The position numbers and the translations under genes were made by a program. A stretch of 64,000 nucleotides of DNA, from NCBI GenBank assembly GCA_964491265.1, contig CAZBFP010000013.1, forward strand, positions 1 to 64,000. The letters run 5' to 3'. Shown piece after piece: positions 1-8,863 of the stretch. The notes under the pieces were generated by a model, which saw nothing but the letters and a program-made list of their open reading frames with translations, had not been told where the DNA came from and did not search any database. This DNA is from JBBAGC01 sp964491265 (GTDB taxonomy: Bacteria > Spirochaetota > UBA4802 > UBA5550). The number at the start of each line of letters is the position of its first letter. Position 1 is the first letter of the stretch.

Positions 1-52
1 TGATCCTCAAATTATTGGAAATTTCAGGGGGTGGGGTTAATTAAGCGCTTAC

Positions 53-102
53 AAACGTAATAATAATGAGAAGAAATGTTTAAATCTTAATATTATTCAA
101 TT
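53..102 (+). repeat. Module-boundary repeat, copy A
   Basis: The core AAACGTAATAATAAT is followed by GAGAAGAAAT and, about 25 bases later, by TATTATTCAATT. The AATAATA and TATTATT parts can pair as a weak hairpin. The copy ends 12 bases before the first gene of the defence run. Related copies lie near 9655, 10531, 12786 and 14121. In this copy the CGTAATAATAATGAGAA and TATTATTCAATT blocks match copies B and D. Confidence 0.7.
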
Positions 103-114
103 CCGGAGGGTTCA

Positions 115-597
115 ATGGAGAATCCCTTTTTTCACAGAGGCAACGTTGATATTCTTAAATGCAGTAAAACCGCATTTTTATGTTCACAAAGTGTATCGGC
201 TTTAACAATTTTAAAAGTATACGACTGGGCAGTGGAGCAGAAAAATAAAGGTGTATGTGTAATCTCAGGATTTCACTCAAAGATTGAAAATGACGTATAC
301 GACATACTCCTTAAAGGGACACAGCCATTAATAATGGTACTTGCCCGCAGTTTAAAGAAGCAGTATGATGATAAAACTGAAATCGCACTACAGAATAACA
401 GGCTATTAATCCTGTCCCCTTTTGATGAAACTGTAACAAGGGTATCACGGGAAACAGCAGCAGTAAGAAATGCCTTCGCAGCGGACATGGCAGATGAGGT
501 TTTTATAGCATATGCCAGACAGAAAGGGAGTATAGAAAAACTCGCCTTAAAGCTTACAGGTCAGGGTAAAAAAATACAATACCTGGGGGATAAGTAA
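115..597 (+). CDS. SLOG/DprA-like Rossmann-fold protein
   Basis: A 160-residue soluble protein. Residues about 48-82 read as a beta strand, then SGFHSKIE, a helix, and PLIMVLARSLKK. This resembles the nucleotide- or DNA-binding core of DprA-like SLOG proteins (SG-x-A/H pocket followed by an acidic residue). It lacks the extra domains of full DprA, so a natural-transformation role is unlikely. Small SLOG proteins are often found in defence loci, where they are thought to sense nucleotide ligands or DNA. The ATG follows a strong GGAGGG ribosome-binding site at 104-109 and lies just after repeat copy A. It is the first gene of a same-strand run, one base before the TcmP gene. The family call is by eye; ligand and role are unknown. 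Confidence 0.6.
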   Translation: MENPFFHRGNVDILKCSKTAFLCSQSVSALTILKVYDWAVEQKNKGVCVISGFHSKIENDVYDILLKGTQPLIMVLARSLKKQYDDKTEIALQNNRLLILSPFDETVTRVSRETAAVRNAFAADMADEVFIAYARQKGSIEKLALKLTGQGKKIQYLGDK

Positions 598-598
598 A

Positions 599-1699
599 AT
601 GCCGGCTATAGATCATCATGACACCCCATATGACGAAGGCACAATAGCAAAGCTGGAGCTTTTTGAAAAGTATGCGGAAGCCTGGCTTCCCACATTTGTA
701 ATGTCCGGAGTGCGGGAAATATGCATCTTTGATTTTTTCGCTGGTACAGGATATGATAATAACCAGGTGCCCGGCAGTGCTATAAGGCTTCTTGACAGGA
801 TTAAATATTATGAAAAGATTATAATCGAGAGAAAAACTAAAATACAGGTTTTTTTAAACGAATATAAACGGGATAAGTTTACTGTTCTCCAGGAAGCGGT
901 AAATAAATATATTGAGGATAATCCACAGCTGAAAAGTTTCGTTGAAATTGATTTTTATAATGAAGATTTTGGAATCCTTTTTGAAAAATTATATACCCGG
1001 ATTCAAAAATTCCCCTCCCTTGTCTACCTTGATCAGAACGGCATTAAATATCTGGCAGATAAATATCTGCTGGCACTGGAAAAGACAAAGAAAACTGATT
1101 TCCTTTATTTTGTATCATCATCATATTTTTTAAGATTTGGAGAAAGGCCGGAATTTCGGGTTAACCTTGATCTTGATATTGAGTATCTGAAAAAGAATCC
1201 TTATAAAGCCATACATAGGAGCCTTATAGAACAACTTAAGAATAAACTGCCTGATGATACAAAGCTCAGATTATATCCCTTTTCTATAAAGAAAGGATCA
1301 AATATTCATGGAATAATATTCGGAGCCACTCATATCCGTGCTGTAGATAAATTTTTAACCATATCCTGGGCCAGGAATTCATTAAATGGTGAAGCTGATT
1401 ATGATATTGATGATGATGGAATTAAAGAACAACTGGATCTTTTTGAAGGGAAAAGGTTAACTAAAATAGAATCATTCAATGAAAATATTCGTGATAAGAT
1501 TTTAAAAGGTATTATAAAAAATAACAGGCAGGCCTATGATTTTTGCCTGTCTCAGGGGCATCTGGGACGACATGGTGCTGAAGTAATCAGGGAGATGAAA
1601 AAAGAAAAGTTAGTTGATTATGACAGCAGATCCCCTATGGTTACTTACGAAAATGTTTATGATAAAAGAAAAATAATTATGTATAAAGTGTTAAAATGA
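599..1699 (+). CDS. tcmP: Three-Cys-motif partner protein (TcmP family)
   Basis: A 366-residue protein. The early stretch FDFFAGTGYDNNQVPGSAIR (about 44-64) has the glycine-rich loop of a methyltransferase-like Rossmann fold, and VYLDQNGIKYL near 141 stands where these proteins have a conserved acidic strand end. The C-terminal 80 residues look like a winged helix. These features and the position next to a three-Cys-motif gene match the TcmP family. Such pairs recur in mobile and defence islands, but their chemistry is not settled. The stop overlaps the next ATG by 4 bases, indicating translational coupling. Whether it still binds S-adenosylmethionine cannot be told from sequence alone. Confidence 0.8.
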   Translation: MPAIDHHDTPYDEGTIAKLELFEKYAEAWLPTFVMSGVREICIFDFFAGTGYDNNQVPGSAIRLLDRIKYYEKIIIERKTKIQVFLNEYKRDKFTVLQEAVNKYIEDNPQLKSFVEIDFYNEDFGILFEKLYTRIQKFPSLVYLDQNGIKYLADKYLLALEKTKKTDFLYFVSSSYFLRFGERPEFRVNLDLDIEYLKKNPYKAIHRSLIEQLKNKLPDDTKLRLYPFSIKKGSNIHGIIFGATHIRAVDKFLTISWARNSLNGEADYDIDDDGIKEQLDLFEGKRLTKIESFNENIRDKILKGIIKNNRQAYDFCLSQGHLGRHGAEVIREMKKEKLVDYDSRSPMVTYENVYDKRKIIMYKVLK

Positions 1700-2424
1700 C
1701 AACAACAAAAATCGAATGGACAGACAAAACATGGAATCCTGTGACAGGGTGCACAAAGGTATCTTCAGGCTGTCTTAACTGCTATGCTGAAGTTATGGCA
1801 AGCAGGCTTAAGTCAATGGGTAATGATAAATATAAATCGGGATTTAAACTGACAAGCCATGAATCAGCTTTAAGTGAGCCTTTTAAATGGAAAAAGCCTC
1901 ATAATATTTTTGTATGTTCCATGAGTGATCTCTTCCATGATGAAATCCCCTTTACCTTTATTGATAAGGTAATAAAAATCATAGAAGAAACACCGCATCA
2001 CAATTACCAGATTTTAACAAAAAGGTCACATCGCTTAAAGGAGTATTTCAGCAGCAGAGTAATTCCTCCTAACCTGTGGCCCGGGGTTACAGTTGAGGAC
2101 AAGTCAGCCTTATACAGAATGGATGACCTTAGAGATTTAAACGCCTCTGTAAAATTTTTATCATGCGAACCTCTGCTTGAAGATTTAGAACATTTTGATT
2201 TAACCGGTATTGACTGGGTAATAGTGGGGGGAGAAAGCGGTCCCAGGGCCAGGCCCATGCAGCCTGTATGGGTAAAGAATATAAAAAGTCAGGCTGAGGA
2301 AGCACAGGTATCTTTCTTCTTTAAACAGTGGGGTACATGGGGAAGTGACGGAGTGAAGAGAAATAAAAAAGCAAACGGCAAACTTATTGATGGAGATATT
2401 TTTCAGGAGATGCCGGCTGTGTAG
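1696..2424 (+). CDS. Three-Cys-motif protein, DUF5131 (phage Gp37/Gp68 family)
   Basis: A 242-residue protein opening with the family signature KIEWTDKTWNPVTGC. Three cysteines (C19, C26, C29; CX6CX2C) lie in the first 30 residues, in an arrangement like a radical-SAM [4Fe-4S] loop, though it differs from the canonical CX3CX2C. Later family motifs include WPGVTVED, FLSCEPLL, VIVGGESGPRARPM and FFFKQWG near the end. Length matches the family. It is coupled by a 4-base overlap to its TcmP partner upstream. Proteins of this group are found in phages and defence islands. A metal-dependent modification role is plausible but unproven. Confidence 0.85.
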   Translation: MTTTKIEWTDKTWNPVTGCTKVSSGCLNCYAEVMASRLKSMGNDKYKSGFKLTSHESALSEPFKWKKPHNIFVCSMSDLFHDEIPFTFIDKVIKIIEETPHHNYQILTKRSHRLKEYFSSRVIPPNLWPGVTVEDKSALYRMDDLRDLNASVKFLSCEPLLEDLEHFDLTGIDWVIVGGESGPRARPMQPVWVKNIKSQAEEAQVSFFFKQWGTWGSDGVKRNKKANGKLIDGDIFQEMPAV

Positions 2425-2475
2425 TATATTTTCTTTAATCAAACTGTATAAAAATTCAACTGGAGAAGCATTATT

Positions 2476-3147
2476 ATGAAACTGAAAATCAAGTCAATCC
2501 TATCCAGCCTTGAAGAAGCAAAAGAAAATCTCCTCTCCCTATCTGATGACATCTGGTTATCAATTAATCATAACGACAATAAGGAACTACAGGAAGGGAT
2601 TACTTTTAAAACAGAGTTCAATAATAAGCTGACCGACCTTGACAGACTGTCAGCTGAAATAGCACTACTGGTTGAACAGTTTGCGGGGATGAATAAAGAA
2701 ACTGAAGAAGCTAAGGAAAAACCGGAAACTAAAGAGAATGAGCGGATTATTAAAGAACTGAATATACGTGAACCTCATTCTCTGGATGAAGACTTTATGT
2801 ACAAAAGGCCTTTTGGCATTGTTTTTCAGGGGACTGCATATAAAGATTTAACCACATGGCGCAGTGTTTACCTTACACTCCTGAATCAACTCAAGGAACA
2901 TGACAGGTCAAAATTTGAAACCCTGGCTACAGCTGAAGAGTTTATAAGCAAAAGGGGGAATACGCTTTTTTCAAATAGTGAACATGATATGAGATTCTCC
3001 CGTAAGGTTGGTGGAACTGTTTATGCAGAATTGAATCTTTCAGCTAATTCATTAAGAGACGCCATGAAAAAAGTGCTGAACTATTTCGGTCTGGATGTTT
3101 CTGAAGTGACTGTTTATTTGAAAGAGGATCGGGATTTTCAGGAGTGA
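2476..3147 (+). CDS. Coiled-coil protein with C-terminal restriction-associated domain
   Basis: A 223-residue protein. Residues 1-100 are charged and helical with heptad-like leucines, and the acidic linker holds ETEEAKEKPETKENER. The C-terminal 110 residues (RPFGIVFQGTAYKDLTTWRS to ETIKE-like end) contain a conserved-looking block with GGTVYAELNLSANSLRDAMK. I have seen similar blocks beside restriction and DNA-modification genes, but no family function is known to me. Its GTGA overlap with the following McrB-like gene points to coupled translation and probably a partner role in the same complex. A GGAGA site lies about 10 bases before the ATG. It could be an adaptor or specificity subunit; this is inference. 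Confidence 0.6.
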   Translation: MKLKIKSILSSLEEAKENLLSLSDDIWLSINHNDNKELQEGITFKTEFNNKLTDLDRLSAEIALLVEQFAGMNKETEEAKEKPETKENERIIKELNIREPHSLDEDFMYKRPFGIVFQGTAYKDLTTWRSVYLTLLNQLKEHDRSKFETLATAEEFISKRGNTLFSNSEHDMRFSRKVGGTVYAELNLSANSLRDAMKKVLNYFGLDVSEVTVYLKEDRDFQE

Positions 3148-5135
3148 CCGGGAATCGTGAGTTTATTGGAACAGATGTTTTTGATGATTGTGGAAATAAT
3201 TATAAGCAGCGGGGAGGTATTTTTGTGAATTATTGGGCAGTAGGTGCTTCATGGGGTGGCACAGAGGATGTATCTGGAGAATTTTTTAAAAAGAAAATCT
3301 GGTATGACGGCTATGCTCATCATGGAGATGAGCAGAATAAAAGCATGCTTGATGCTGTTAGTGTCGGAGATGTGCTTATTATGAAGTCCAGTGCGACCAA
3401 AGGGAAAGGTCATTCTGTAACATTTACAAAAGTAAAAGGTATCGGTATCATTACTGATAAAATTAACTGGTATCGTTTTAAAGTTAATTGGCTGGATGTT
3501 AAAAATTTACCTAAGGATTTTGATAATATTTCATATCGAAAAACAATCGAGCAATTAAGAGAAAATGATGAAATATATAAATTTGTAAACGATGTTATGG
3601 GACAAAATAATATGAATATCATAATAGATTATCTTAAAGCAAACAAAAATCTCATCCTTACTGGTGCTCCGGGTACAGGTAAAACCTATTTAGCAAAAGA
3701 GATTGCGGAATCTATTGTCAAAGAGAATTCAGCTTCCGGACAGACTCCCATTAAAATACTGAAGAATGCTATTGATAATTTTAAGCCGGATTTAGAAGCA
3801 AGGGAGGAAAAGGAAAACCTGCTGAAAATGTTTTTAAAGCAATTCCCTAAAGAAAAAATTCAATCACTTACACTTGATGAATACTGTGCAGGTAAGGGAG
3901 ATCGTAATAATTTCTGCTGGTGGATTGAAACAGGTTTAAAGACCCTTGGGAAATATGCACCAGGGAGTGCCCGTTCATATCTTATCTATTGGAGTAAAAA
4001 AAAGGAAGAATATAGTAAGCATGGATATATAAAAGATGAAGCTGATAACAGGAAAGCCCTTGAGATTGTATTGTCAGATATTCATGGATTAATTGGAGCT
4101 GGAAATAGTAAAGATTATGAAGATAAGTTCGGGAATGGATTGATATTGAAGATTCTGAATACCTACTATCCGGAGGTTTTTTTCCCGATAAATAGCACTA
4201 AACATATGGATAATGTAATACGGCTTTTTAATTTAAAAACTGACAGCACTTCAGTAAGTGATAAAAATAAAGTAATCAACAATTTTTATAAGGCACAATG
4301 CAAATCTTTAGACATTACACCCTTTGAGTTTCAAAGAATACTTTATGATTTATTTAATATAGCAGAAGGTGAAATTTTATATGAAGATAAAATTGTAAGT
4401 GATGGTGATATCTCATTTGTTCAATTTCATCCATCTTATGATTATACAGATTTTGTTGAAGGTTTAAGACCTGTAAAAAATGAGGATAATAATGATATAG
4501 GTTTTGAGTTAAAAAACGGTATTTTTAAACAATTCTGCAAAAAAGCAAAGAATAACCCTAATAAAAACTATGTTTTTATAATAGATGAAATAAATCGTGG
4601 TGAAATTTCAAAGATATTTGGTGAATTGTTTTTTTCAATTGATCCTGGATATCGTGGTGAAAAAGGGAAAGTAAAGACGCAGTATTCTAATATGCAGACT
4701 GAGGATACATTGTTTTCAGATATTGATGAAGACTATTTTTATGTTCCTGAAAATGTATATATAATCGGCACAATGAACGACATAGACCGCAGTGTTGAAA
4801 GTTTTGACTTTGCCATGCGCAGGCGCTTTGTATGGAAAGAGATAAAAGCAGAAGATACACAGAATATGCTGGATTCAATAACTGATAAAATAGATGTTTC
4901 TGAAGCTAAAAAACGAATGAATAGTCTTAATGCGGAAATTGAGAAAATGCCAGAGCTGGGATCACATTATCAGATAGGTGCGGCATATTTTCTGAAACTG
5001 AAAAATTATAATGGTGATTTTAACAGATTATGGGATCTGCATTTAAAGCCTTTACTGAGTGAGTATCTGCGAGGATTGCAGGGTTCTGAGTCGAAACTCA
5101 AAGAGTTGCAAAAAGCCTATGAAACCGACAACTGA
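3144..5135 (+). CDS. mcrB: McrB-like AAA+ NTPase (type IV restriction motor)
   Basis: A 663-residue protein starting at GTG, overlapping the previous stop by 4 bases. Residues 1-130 form a separate N-terminal domain rich in Trp and Gly (YWAVGASWGG, then GDVLIMKSSA). It could be a PUA/EVE-like reader of modified DNA, although I cannot prove this. A Walker A loop GAPGTGKT sits near residue 173, then a long insert (about 195-420). Further on are VQFHPSYDYTDFVEGLRP, the Walker B region VFIIDEINRGEISKIFGELF (about 476) and GTMNDIDRS with RRRFVW (about 541-560). These are the hallmarks of McrB; E. coli McrB has NTAD where this has NDID. It would translocate or remodel DNA and drive McrC. Confidence 0.88.
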   Translation: MTGNREFIGTDVFDDCGNNYKQRGGIFVNYWAVGASWGGTEDVSGEFFKKKIWYDGYAHHGDEQNKSMLDAVSVGDVLIMKSSATKGKGHSVTFTKVKGIGIITDKINWYRFKVNWLDVKNLPKDFDNISYRKTIEQLRENDEIYKFVNDVMGQNNMNIIIDYLKANKNLILTGAPGTGKTYLAKEIAESIVKENSASGQTPIKILKNAIDNFKPDLEAREEKENLLKMFLKQFPKEKIQSLTLDEYCAGKGDRNNFCWWIETGLKTLGKYAPGSARSYLIYWSKKKEEYSKHGYIKDEADNRKALEIVLSDIHGLIGAGNSKDYEDKFGNGLILKILNTYYPEVFFPINSTKHMDNVIRLFNLKTDSTSVSDKNKVINNFYKAQCKSLDITPFEFQRILYDLFNIAEGEILYEDKIVSDGDISFVQFHPSYDYTDFVEGLRPVKNEDNNDIGFELKNGIFKQFCKKAKNNPNKNYVFIIDEINRGEISKIFGELFFSIDPGYRGEKGKVKTQYSNMQTEDTLFSDIDEDYFYVPENVYIIGTMNDIDRSVESFDFAMRRRFVWKEIKAEDTQNMLDSITDKIDVSEAKKRMNSLNAEIEKMPELGSHYQIGAAYFLKLKNYNGDFNRLWDLHLKPLLSEYLRGLQGSESKLKELQKAYETDN

Positions 5136-6456
5136 TAATAACAGGGGTAATTTCTTTGTAGAAAATTCTGATCATGTAAAACTCCTGCAGCAAATATCCG
5201 GCAGGAGCATTGATGATCTTGAAAAAGAGAATCCGGGTCTGCTGGTTGTAAAGGGGCAGTTTAAAGATGATGTCCAGGATTCAAAGATATTTTCTTTGAT
5301 TAATGATAATCTCCATACGGAAAATATTGTTGGTTTTATAGGAATAAATGATGATAGCGGAAATCATGTAAAGCTGCAGATACGTTCCCGCTTTGATAAA
5401 GATAACAATAATCAATATTTCTTTCAATACATGCTTCAGCGCGTTTTCTGCCCCACTATTCTTGATCTTCAAATTGACCATAGTAAAGAAAACTTGTTTG
5501 AATTTTTTCTGGCAATTCTTTTCCCCCACTATTTAAAAAGTGCTTTCAGGCAGGGACTTTTCAAAAAGTATAAATGGTTCCATCATAACAATCCTGATGT
5601 TAAAGGCTCAGTTGATATTAAAAGGCATATCCGGCAGAATATACCCTTTTCAGGGAATATTGCTTATACGACAAGGGAATACAGTTTTAATAATCCTGTA
5701 ACTCAGCTTATCCGTCATACCATCAATCATCTGGAAAAGAGAAACCTTCTTTTTGACAGGACTACAGAATTTAGGCAGGCTGCACAGGAAATTGCGAATT
5801 ACACCCCGGATTTTAATTCAAGGAATCAGGTGCAAATTCTGAACCAGAATAGAACCAGGATTACTCACCCTTATTTTAATGAGTACGAGCCATTGAGAAA
5901 GATATGCCTTAAAATTCTGCGGCATGAAGGAGTTGCGCTGGCAGAAGAGAATAAAACTGATAAAATATATGGGGTAGTTTTTGACTGTGCCTGGTTGTGG
6001 GAGGAGTATTTGAATACGGTGCTGGAGGGGAGCGGAATTAAACACTCTGAAAACAAAACTGGTAAAAATGCAATTTATTTGTTTAAAGATAAAAAATCAT
6101 ACCCTCGCTATCCGGATTTCTATTCTGAAGAAAAAGGGCTCGTGCTTGATGCAAAATATAAGCATCTGGAAAAAGACAACAATGCTTTAAGCCGTGATGA
6201 TATACATCAGATTATTTCTTATATGCATGTACTGATGTCAGAAACCGGCGCGGTGATTTTTCCTTATCAGGATTCAAAAACAGAGAGTGATTATAAACCG
6301 GTATTAATCGGAAAACTGAAAGGTCATGGCGGAAGCGTTTATAAACTTGCTATGAAAATTCCGGTTAGTGAAAATTTCTCTGACTTTGTTGAATGGATGA
6401 ATGTTAATGAGAGTAAATTTATTATATCTTTAAATGAGATAATAAATGAAAAATAA
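5119..6456 (+). CDS. mcrC: McrC-like nuclease subunit
   Basis: A 445-residue protein. The N-terminal part resembles the McrC domain that contacts McrB (VKLQIRSRFDKDNN, LQRVFCPTILDLQID). The C-terminal part has a PD-(D/E)XK core: RYPDFY near residue 331, then GLVLDAKYKHL and a following IHQIISYMHV helix. Together with McrB it should cut DNA carrying modified bases. I chose the ATG at 5119, which overlaps mcrB by 17 bases; a GTG at 5059 would extend it by 20 residues with no family similarity. Catalytic Asp and Lys appear intact. Confidence 0.88.
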   Translation: MKPTTDNNRGNFFVENSDHVKLLQQISGRSIDDLEKENPGLLVVKGQFKDDVQDSKIFSLINDNLHTENIVGFIGINDDSGNHVKLQIRSRFDKDNNNQYFFQYMLQRVFCPTILDLQIDHSKENLFEFFLAILFPHYLKSAFRQGLFKKYKWFHHNNPDVKGSVDIKRHIRQNIPFSGNIAYTTREYSFNNPVTQLIRHTINHLEKRNLLFDRTTEFRQAAQEIANYTPDFNSRNQVQILNQNRTRITHPYFNEYEPLRKICLKILRHEGVALAEENKTDKIYGVVFDCAWLWEEYLNTVLEGSGIKHSENKTGKNAIYLFKDKKSYPRYPDFYSEEKGLVLDAKYKHLEKDNNALSRDDIHQIISYMHVLMSETGAVIFPYQDSKTESDYKPVLIGKLKGHGGSVYKLAMKIPVSENFSDFVEWMNVNESKFIISLNEIINEK

Positions 6457-6940
6457 AAATGATTATGAGTTTTCTCTATTCCGTGAAAAGTTTGTAGAGC
6501 ACCGGTTCCTTGCTGAAATATTGGAACTGTTCTGGAAAAAAGGAATATTTGATGTAGAAGTATTGAAATCGGAAATTGATAATGCGGGTTATGATCTTAT
6601 TATAACATATAATAATATTACAAATTATATACAGCTCAAAAGCTCCCTGAAGAGAGCGAAAACAAGTCAACAGAAAGTAAATATCAAACTTGCTGACAAA
6701 AAGCATTCCAGTGTAATCTGGGTTATAATTGATGATAAGGATGAAACCATTGAGTTTGAATATCGTATATTCATCCCGAAAAAGAATGAAATGGATAATT
6801 TTGAAACAGCGAAGCATTCAAAGGGGAATGCTGAAGGCGTAAAGAAAGAGAGACCGAACATTAAGATTGTAAAAAAGGCTCAGTTCGAAGAAGTAAGTTT
6901 AGATGGAATTATTAAAAAATTATTTAAAGTGAAAAAATGA
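6446..6940 (+). CDS. Small PD-(D/E)XK-like protein
   Basis: A 164-residue protein. An N-terminal glutamate helix (FLAEILELFWKKG) is followed by EVLKSEIDNAGYDLIIT and IQLKSS, which fits the E...D...(Q/E)xK active-site order of a minimal restriction-endonuclease fold at about residues 20-62. The remainder predicts as short strands plus a basic tail ending KKLFKVKK. It overlaps mcrC by 11 bases and the HNH gene by 4, so it is translated as part of the same run. It may be a second effector nuclease or a regulator of the HNH protein. No close named family comes to mind; the fold call is based on motif spacing. Confidence 0.6.
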   Translation: MKNKNDYEFSLFREKFVEHRFLAEILELFWKKGIFDVEVLKSEIDNAGYDLIITYNNITNYIQLKSSLKRAKTSQQKVNIKLADKKHSSVIWVIIDDKDETIEFEYRIFIPKKNEMDNFETAKHSKGNAEGVKKERPNIKIVKKAQFEEVSLDGIIKKLFKVKK

Positions 6941-7884
6941 AATTCTACCTTGGCGTAACAGACACAGAATGGTATAATTACCTCCGCATGGTGAACCCTG
7001 AAGATATTAACTTCTGGCAGCCTGGCGGGACATTAACATTCAAAGCTATAGAAAGGGGAGCGCCATTTCTATTTAAACTTAAAAGCCTCATAAATGCAAT
7101 AGGAGGCGTGGGGTTTTTCGCCAGTCATTCCTTCCTTCCTTTATCCGTAGCCTGGGATTATTTCGGCGACAGAAACGGATGCAGAACTTTTACAGAATTT
7201 AAAAAAAAGATAACCGTATATAGAGATAAAAAAAAGGAGATAGAAGATAACCCTGTAATCGGCTGCATAGTATTAACAGAACCGGTATTCTTTGACAAAG
7301 ATGACTGGATAGAAGTTCCGGCAAGCTGGAATAAAAACATAGTCCAGGGAAAAACCTATACAACAGAAGATTCTGAAGGGAAGGGACTCTGGAGAGAAGT
7401 TGAAGAGCGGCTTTCAAGGGTTAATCTGCTTGAAAGAAAGTTAAAAGAGAGTGATGCAATATTAGTTGCAGAAGGGATCGACAGATTCGGTTCCCCTGTA
7501 TTAATAAAGCCGCGGCTCGGACAGGGTGCTTTCAGGGTACTTGTGGCTGATGCATATACCAGGCGTTGTGCTGTAACAGGTGAAAAGACACTCCCTGTTC
7601 TTGAAGCTGCTCATATAAAAGCCTATTCTGAATCAGGACCTCATCAGACATCCAACGGGCTTCTTTTACGGCCCGATATGCATAAGCTCTTTGACAAGGG
7701 ATATATTACTGTAACTGAAGAGTATAGAGTTGAAGTCAGTTCCAGAATAAAAACTGAATTTGAAAACGGCAGGGAGTATTATTCATATCATGGAAAAGAA
7801 TTACAGATACTCCCGGCCAGTGCTGCTGATATACCATCAGGGGAATATTTAGGGTGGCACAATGAGAATGTTTACAGGGGATGA
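6937..7884 (+). CDS. HNH endonuclease with N-terminal reader-like domain
   Basis: A 315-residue protein. The C-terminal part carries an HNH_2-type nuclease: RRCAVTGEKTLPVLEAAHIK near residue 209, then SNGLLLRPDMHKLFDKGY. The CxxxxE...AAHIKP-like histidine, the asparagine in SNG and the final H of MHKLFD are all present. The first 150 residues (LTFKAIERGAPFLFKLKS, GGVGFFASHS, DNPVIGCIVL) look like a PUA/EVE-like beta barrel, a fold that in restriction enzymes reads modified bases. A modification-dependent nuclease is therefore likely. The start overlaps the preceding stop by 4 bases. Confidence 0.8.
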   Translation: MKFYLGVTDTEWYNYLRMVNPEDINFWQPGGTLTFKAIERGAPFLFKLKSLINAIGGVGFFASHSFLPLSVAWDYFGDRNGCRTFTEFKKKITVYRDKKKEIEDNPVIGCIVLTEPVFFDKDDWIEVPASWNKNIVQGKTYTTEDSEGKGLWREVEERLSRVNLLERKLKESDAILVAEGIDRFGSPVLIKPRLGQGAFRVLVADAYTRRCAVTGEKTLPVLEAAHIKAYSESGPHQTSNGLLLRPDMHKLFDKGYITVTEEYRVEVSSRIKTEFENGREYYSYHGKELQILPASAADIPSGEYLGWHNENVYRG

Positions 7885-7981
7885 GGTAGTGTTGAAAATT
7901 TTATCTGGCTGCACTTGCATTATAAAGTCCGGAGAAGGAAACGACCATAGAAACAGTAATTTACTTAACCTGGAGAAATAA

Positions 7982-8851
7982 ATGAGCTTGCAATATTTAA
8001 AACATGAAAAAGTATCTTTAAAAGGTAGTCCTGACTTTAATGAAAAATGGCTGCAGGAAATAATATCACAGGACCCTTCAATTCTGGGGTTAGGTGAGCT
8101 GATATTAAAAGAGATGGAGAAGCCATTAACTTATGGAAGATTAGATTTATTATTAAAAGATGATGAAACTGATACAAGATATGAAGTAGAGATACAGTTG
8201 GGGAGAGTTGATGAGTCCCATATTATCCGTACTCTGGAATACTGGGATGAAGAAAGAAACAGATATCCGCAATATGACCATATTGCTGTGATAATTGCGG
8301 AAGATATTACCAGCCGCTTTTTAAATGTGATAAGCCTCTTTAACAAGGCAATACCGATAATTGCTATTCAGTTAAATGCATTGAGGATCGATGACAAAAT
8401 TGTTTTAAATTTTACAAAAGTTCTCGATTTAATCCAGAGAGCCGATGACGACAGTGATGACAAAAATAATGAACCAGCTGATAGATCATATTGGCTCAAA
8501 AAAAGTTCAGAAGAAACTCTTAGTACTGTTGATTATTGTATTGAATTACTGAAAAGAAACAATCCTTTATTATCTCAGAATTATTTAAAAAGATCCATAG
8601 GAATTAGAGATCAATATAAATCGAACAATATGGTTCTTTTCTGGCCTAAAAAAGCATTTTTAAGAATAGGCTCAAAAAATTCGAATAAAGATCTTTGGAT
8701 AGAAAAACTGGAAGAAGCCGGGATAACAGTTTTTAAGGAAAGAAAAGGTAAACGGATTCATTTAAGAGTAACAAAAGATGAAATTAATAAAAATGAAGAA
8801 CTGTTCAAAGAGTTGTTCAGTGATGCTTATAAAGCAGATTCGGAAACTTGA
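7982..8851 (+). CDS. PD-(D/E)XK-type nuclease-like protein
   Basis: A 289-residue protein with a good GGAG site before the ATG. Residues about 30-160 contain YGRLDLLLKD, then RYEVEIQLGRVDESHIIRTLEYWDEER and a strand HIAVIIAED. The D-X(n)-E-x-E/Q order resembles the catalytic core of NucS/DUF91-like nucleases, with Gln or Glu at the lysine place. The C-terminal 80 residues (MVLFWPKKAFLRIG to FKELFSDA) form a separate alpha/beta domain that may bind DNA. A 97-base gap separates it from the HNH gene, so it may have its own promoter. DNA cleavage is inferred only. Confidence 0.65.
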   Translation: MSLQYLKHEKVSLKGSPDFNEKWLQEIISQDPSILGLGELILKEMEKPLTYGRLDLLLKDDETDTRYEVEIQLGRVDESHIIRTLEYWDEERNRYPQYDHIAVIIAEDITSRFLNVISLFNKAIPIIAIQLNALRIDDKIVLNFTKVLDLIQRADDDSDDKNNEPADRSYWLKKSSEETLSTVDYCIELLKRNNPLLSQNYLKRSIGIRDQYKSNNMVLFWPKKAFLRIGSKNSNKDLWIEKLEEAGITVFKERKGKRIHLRVTKDEINKNEELFKELFSDAYKADSET

Positions 8852-8863
8852 AAAAGTACCGGA

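Noticed and set aside
6476..6817. Minus-strand frame opposite the small PD-(D/E)XK-like gene
   Set aside because: Antisense, with no start signal, while the plus-strand gene overlaps its neighbours in a coupled run.
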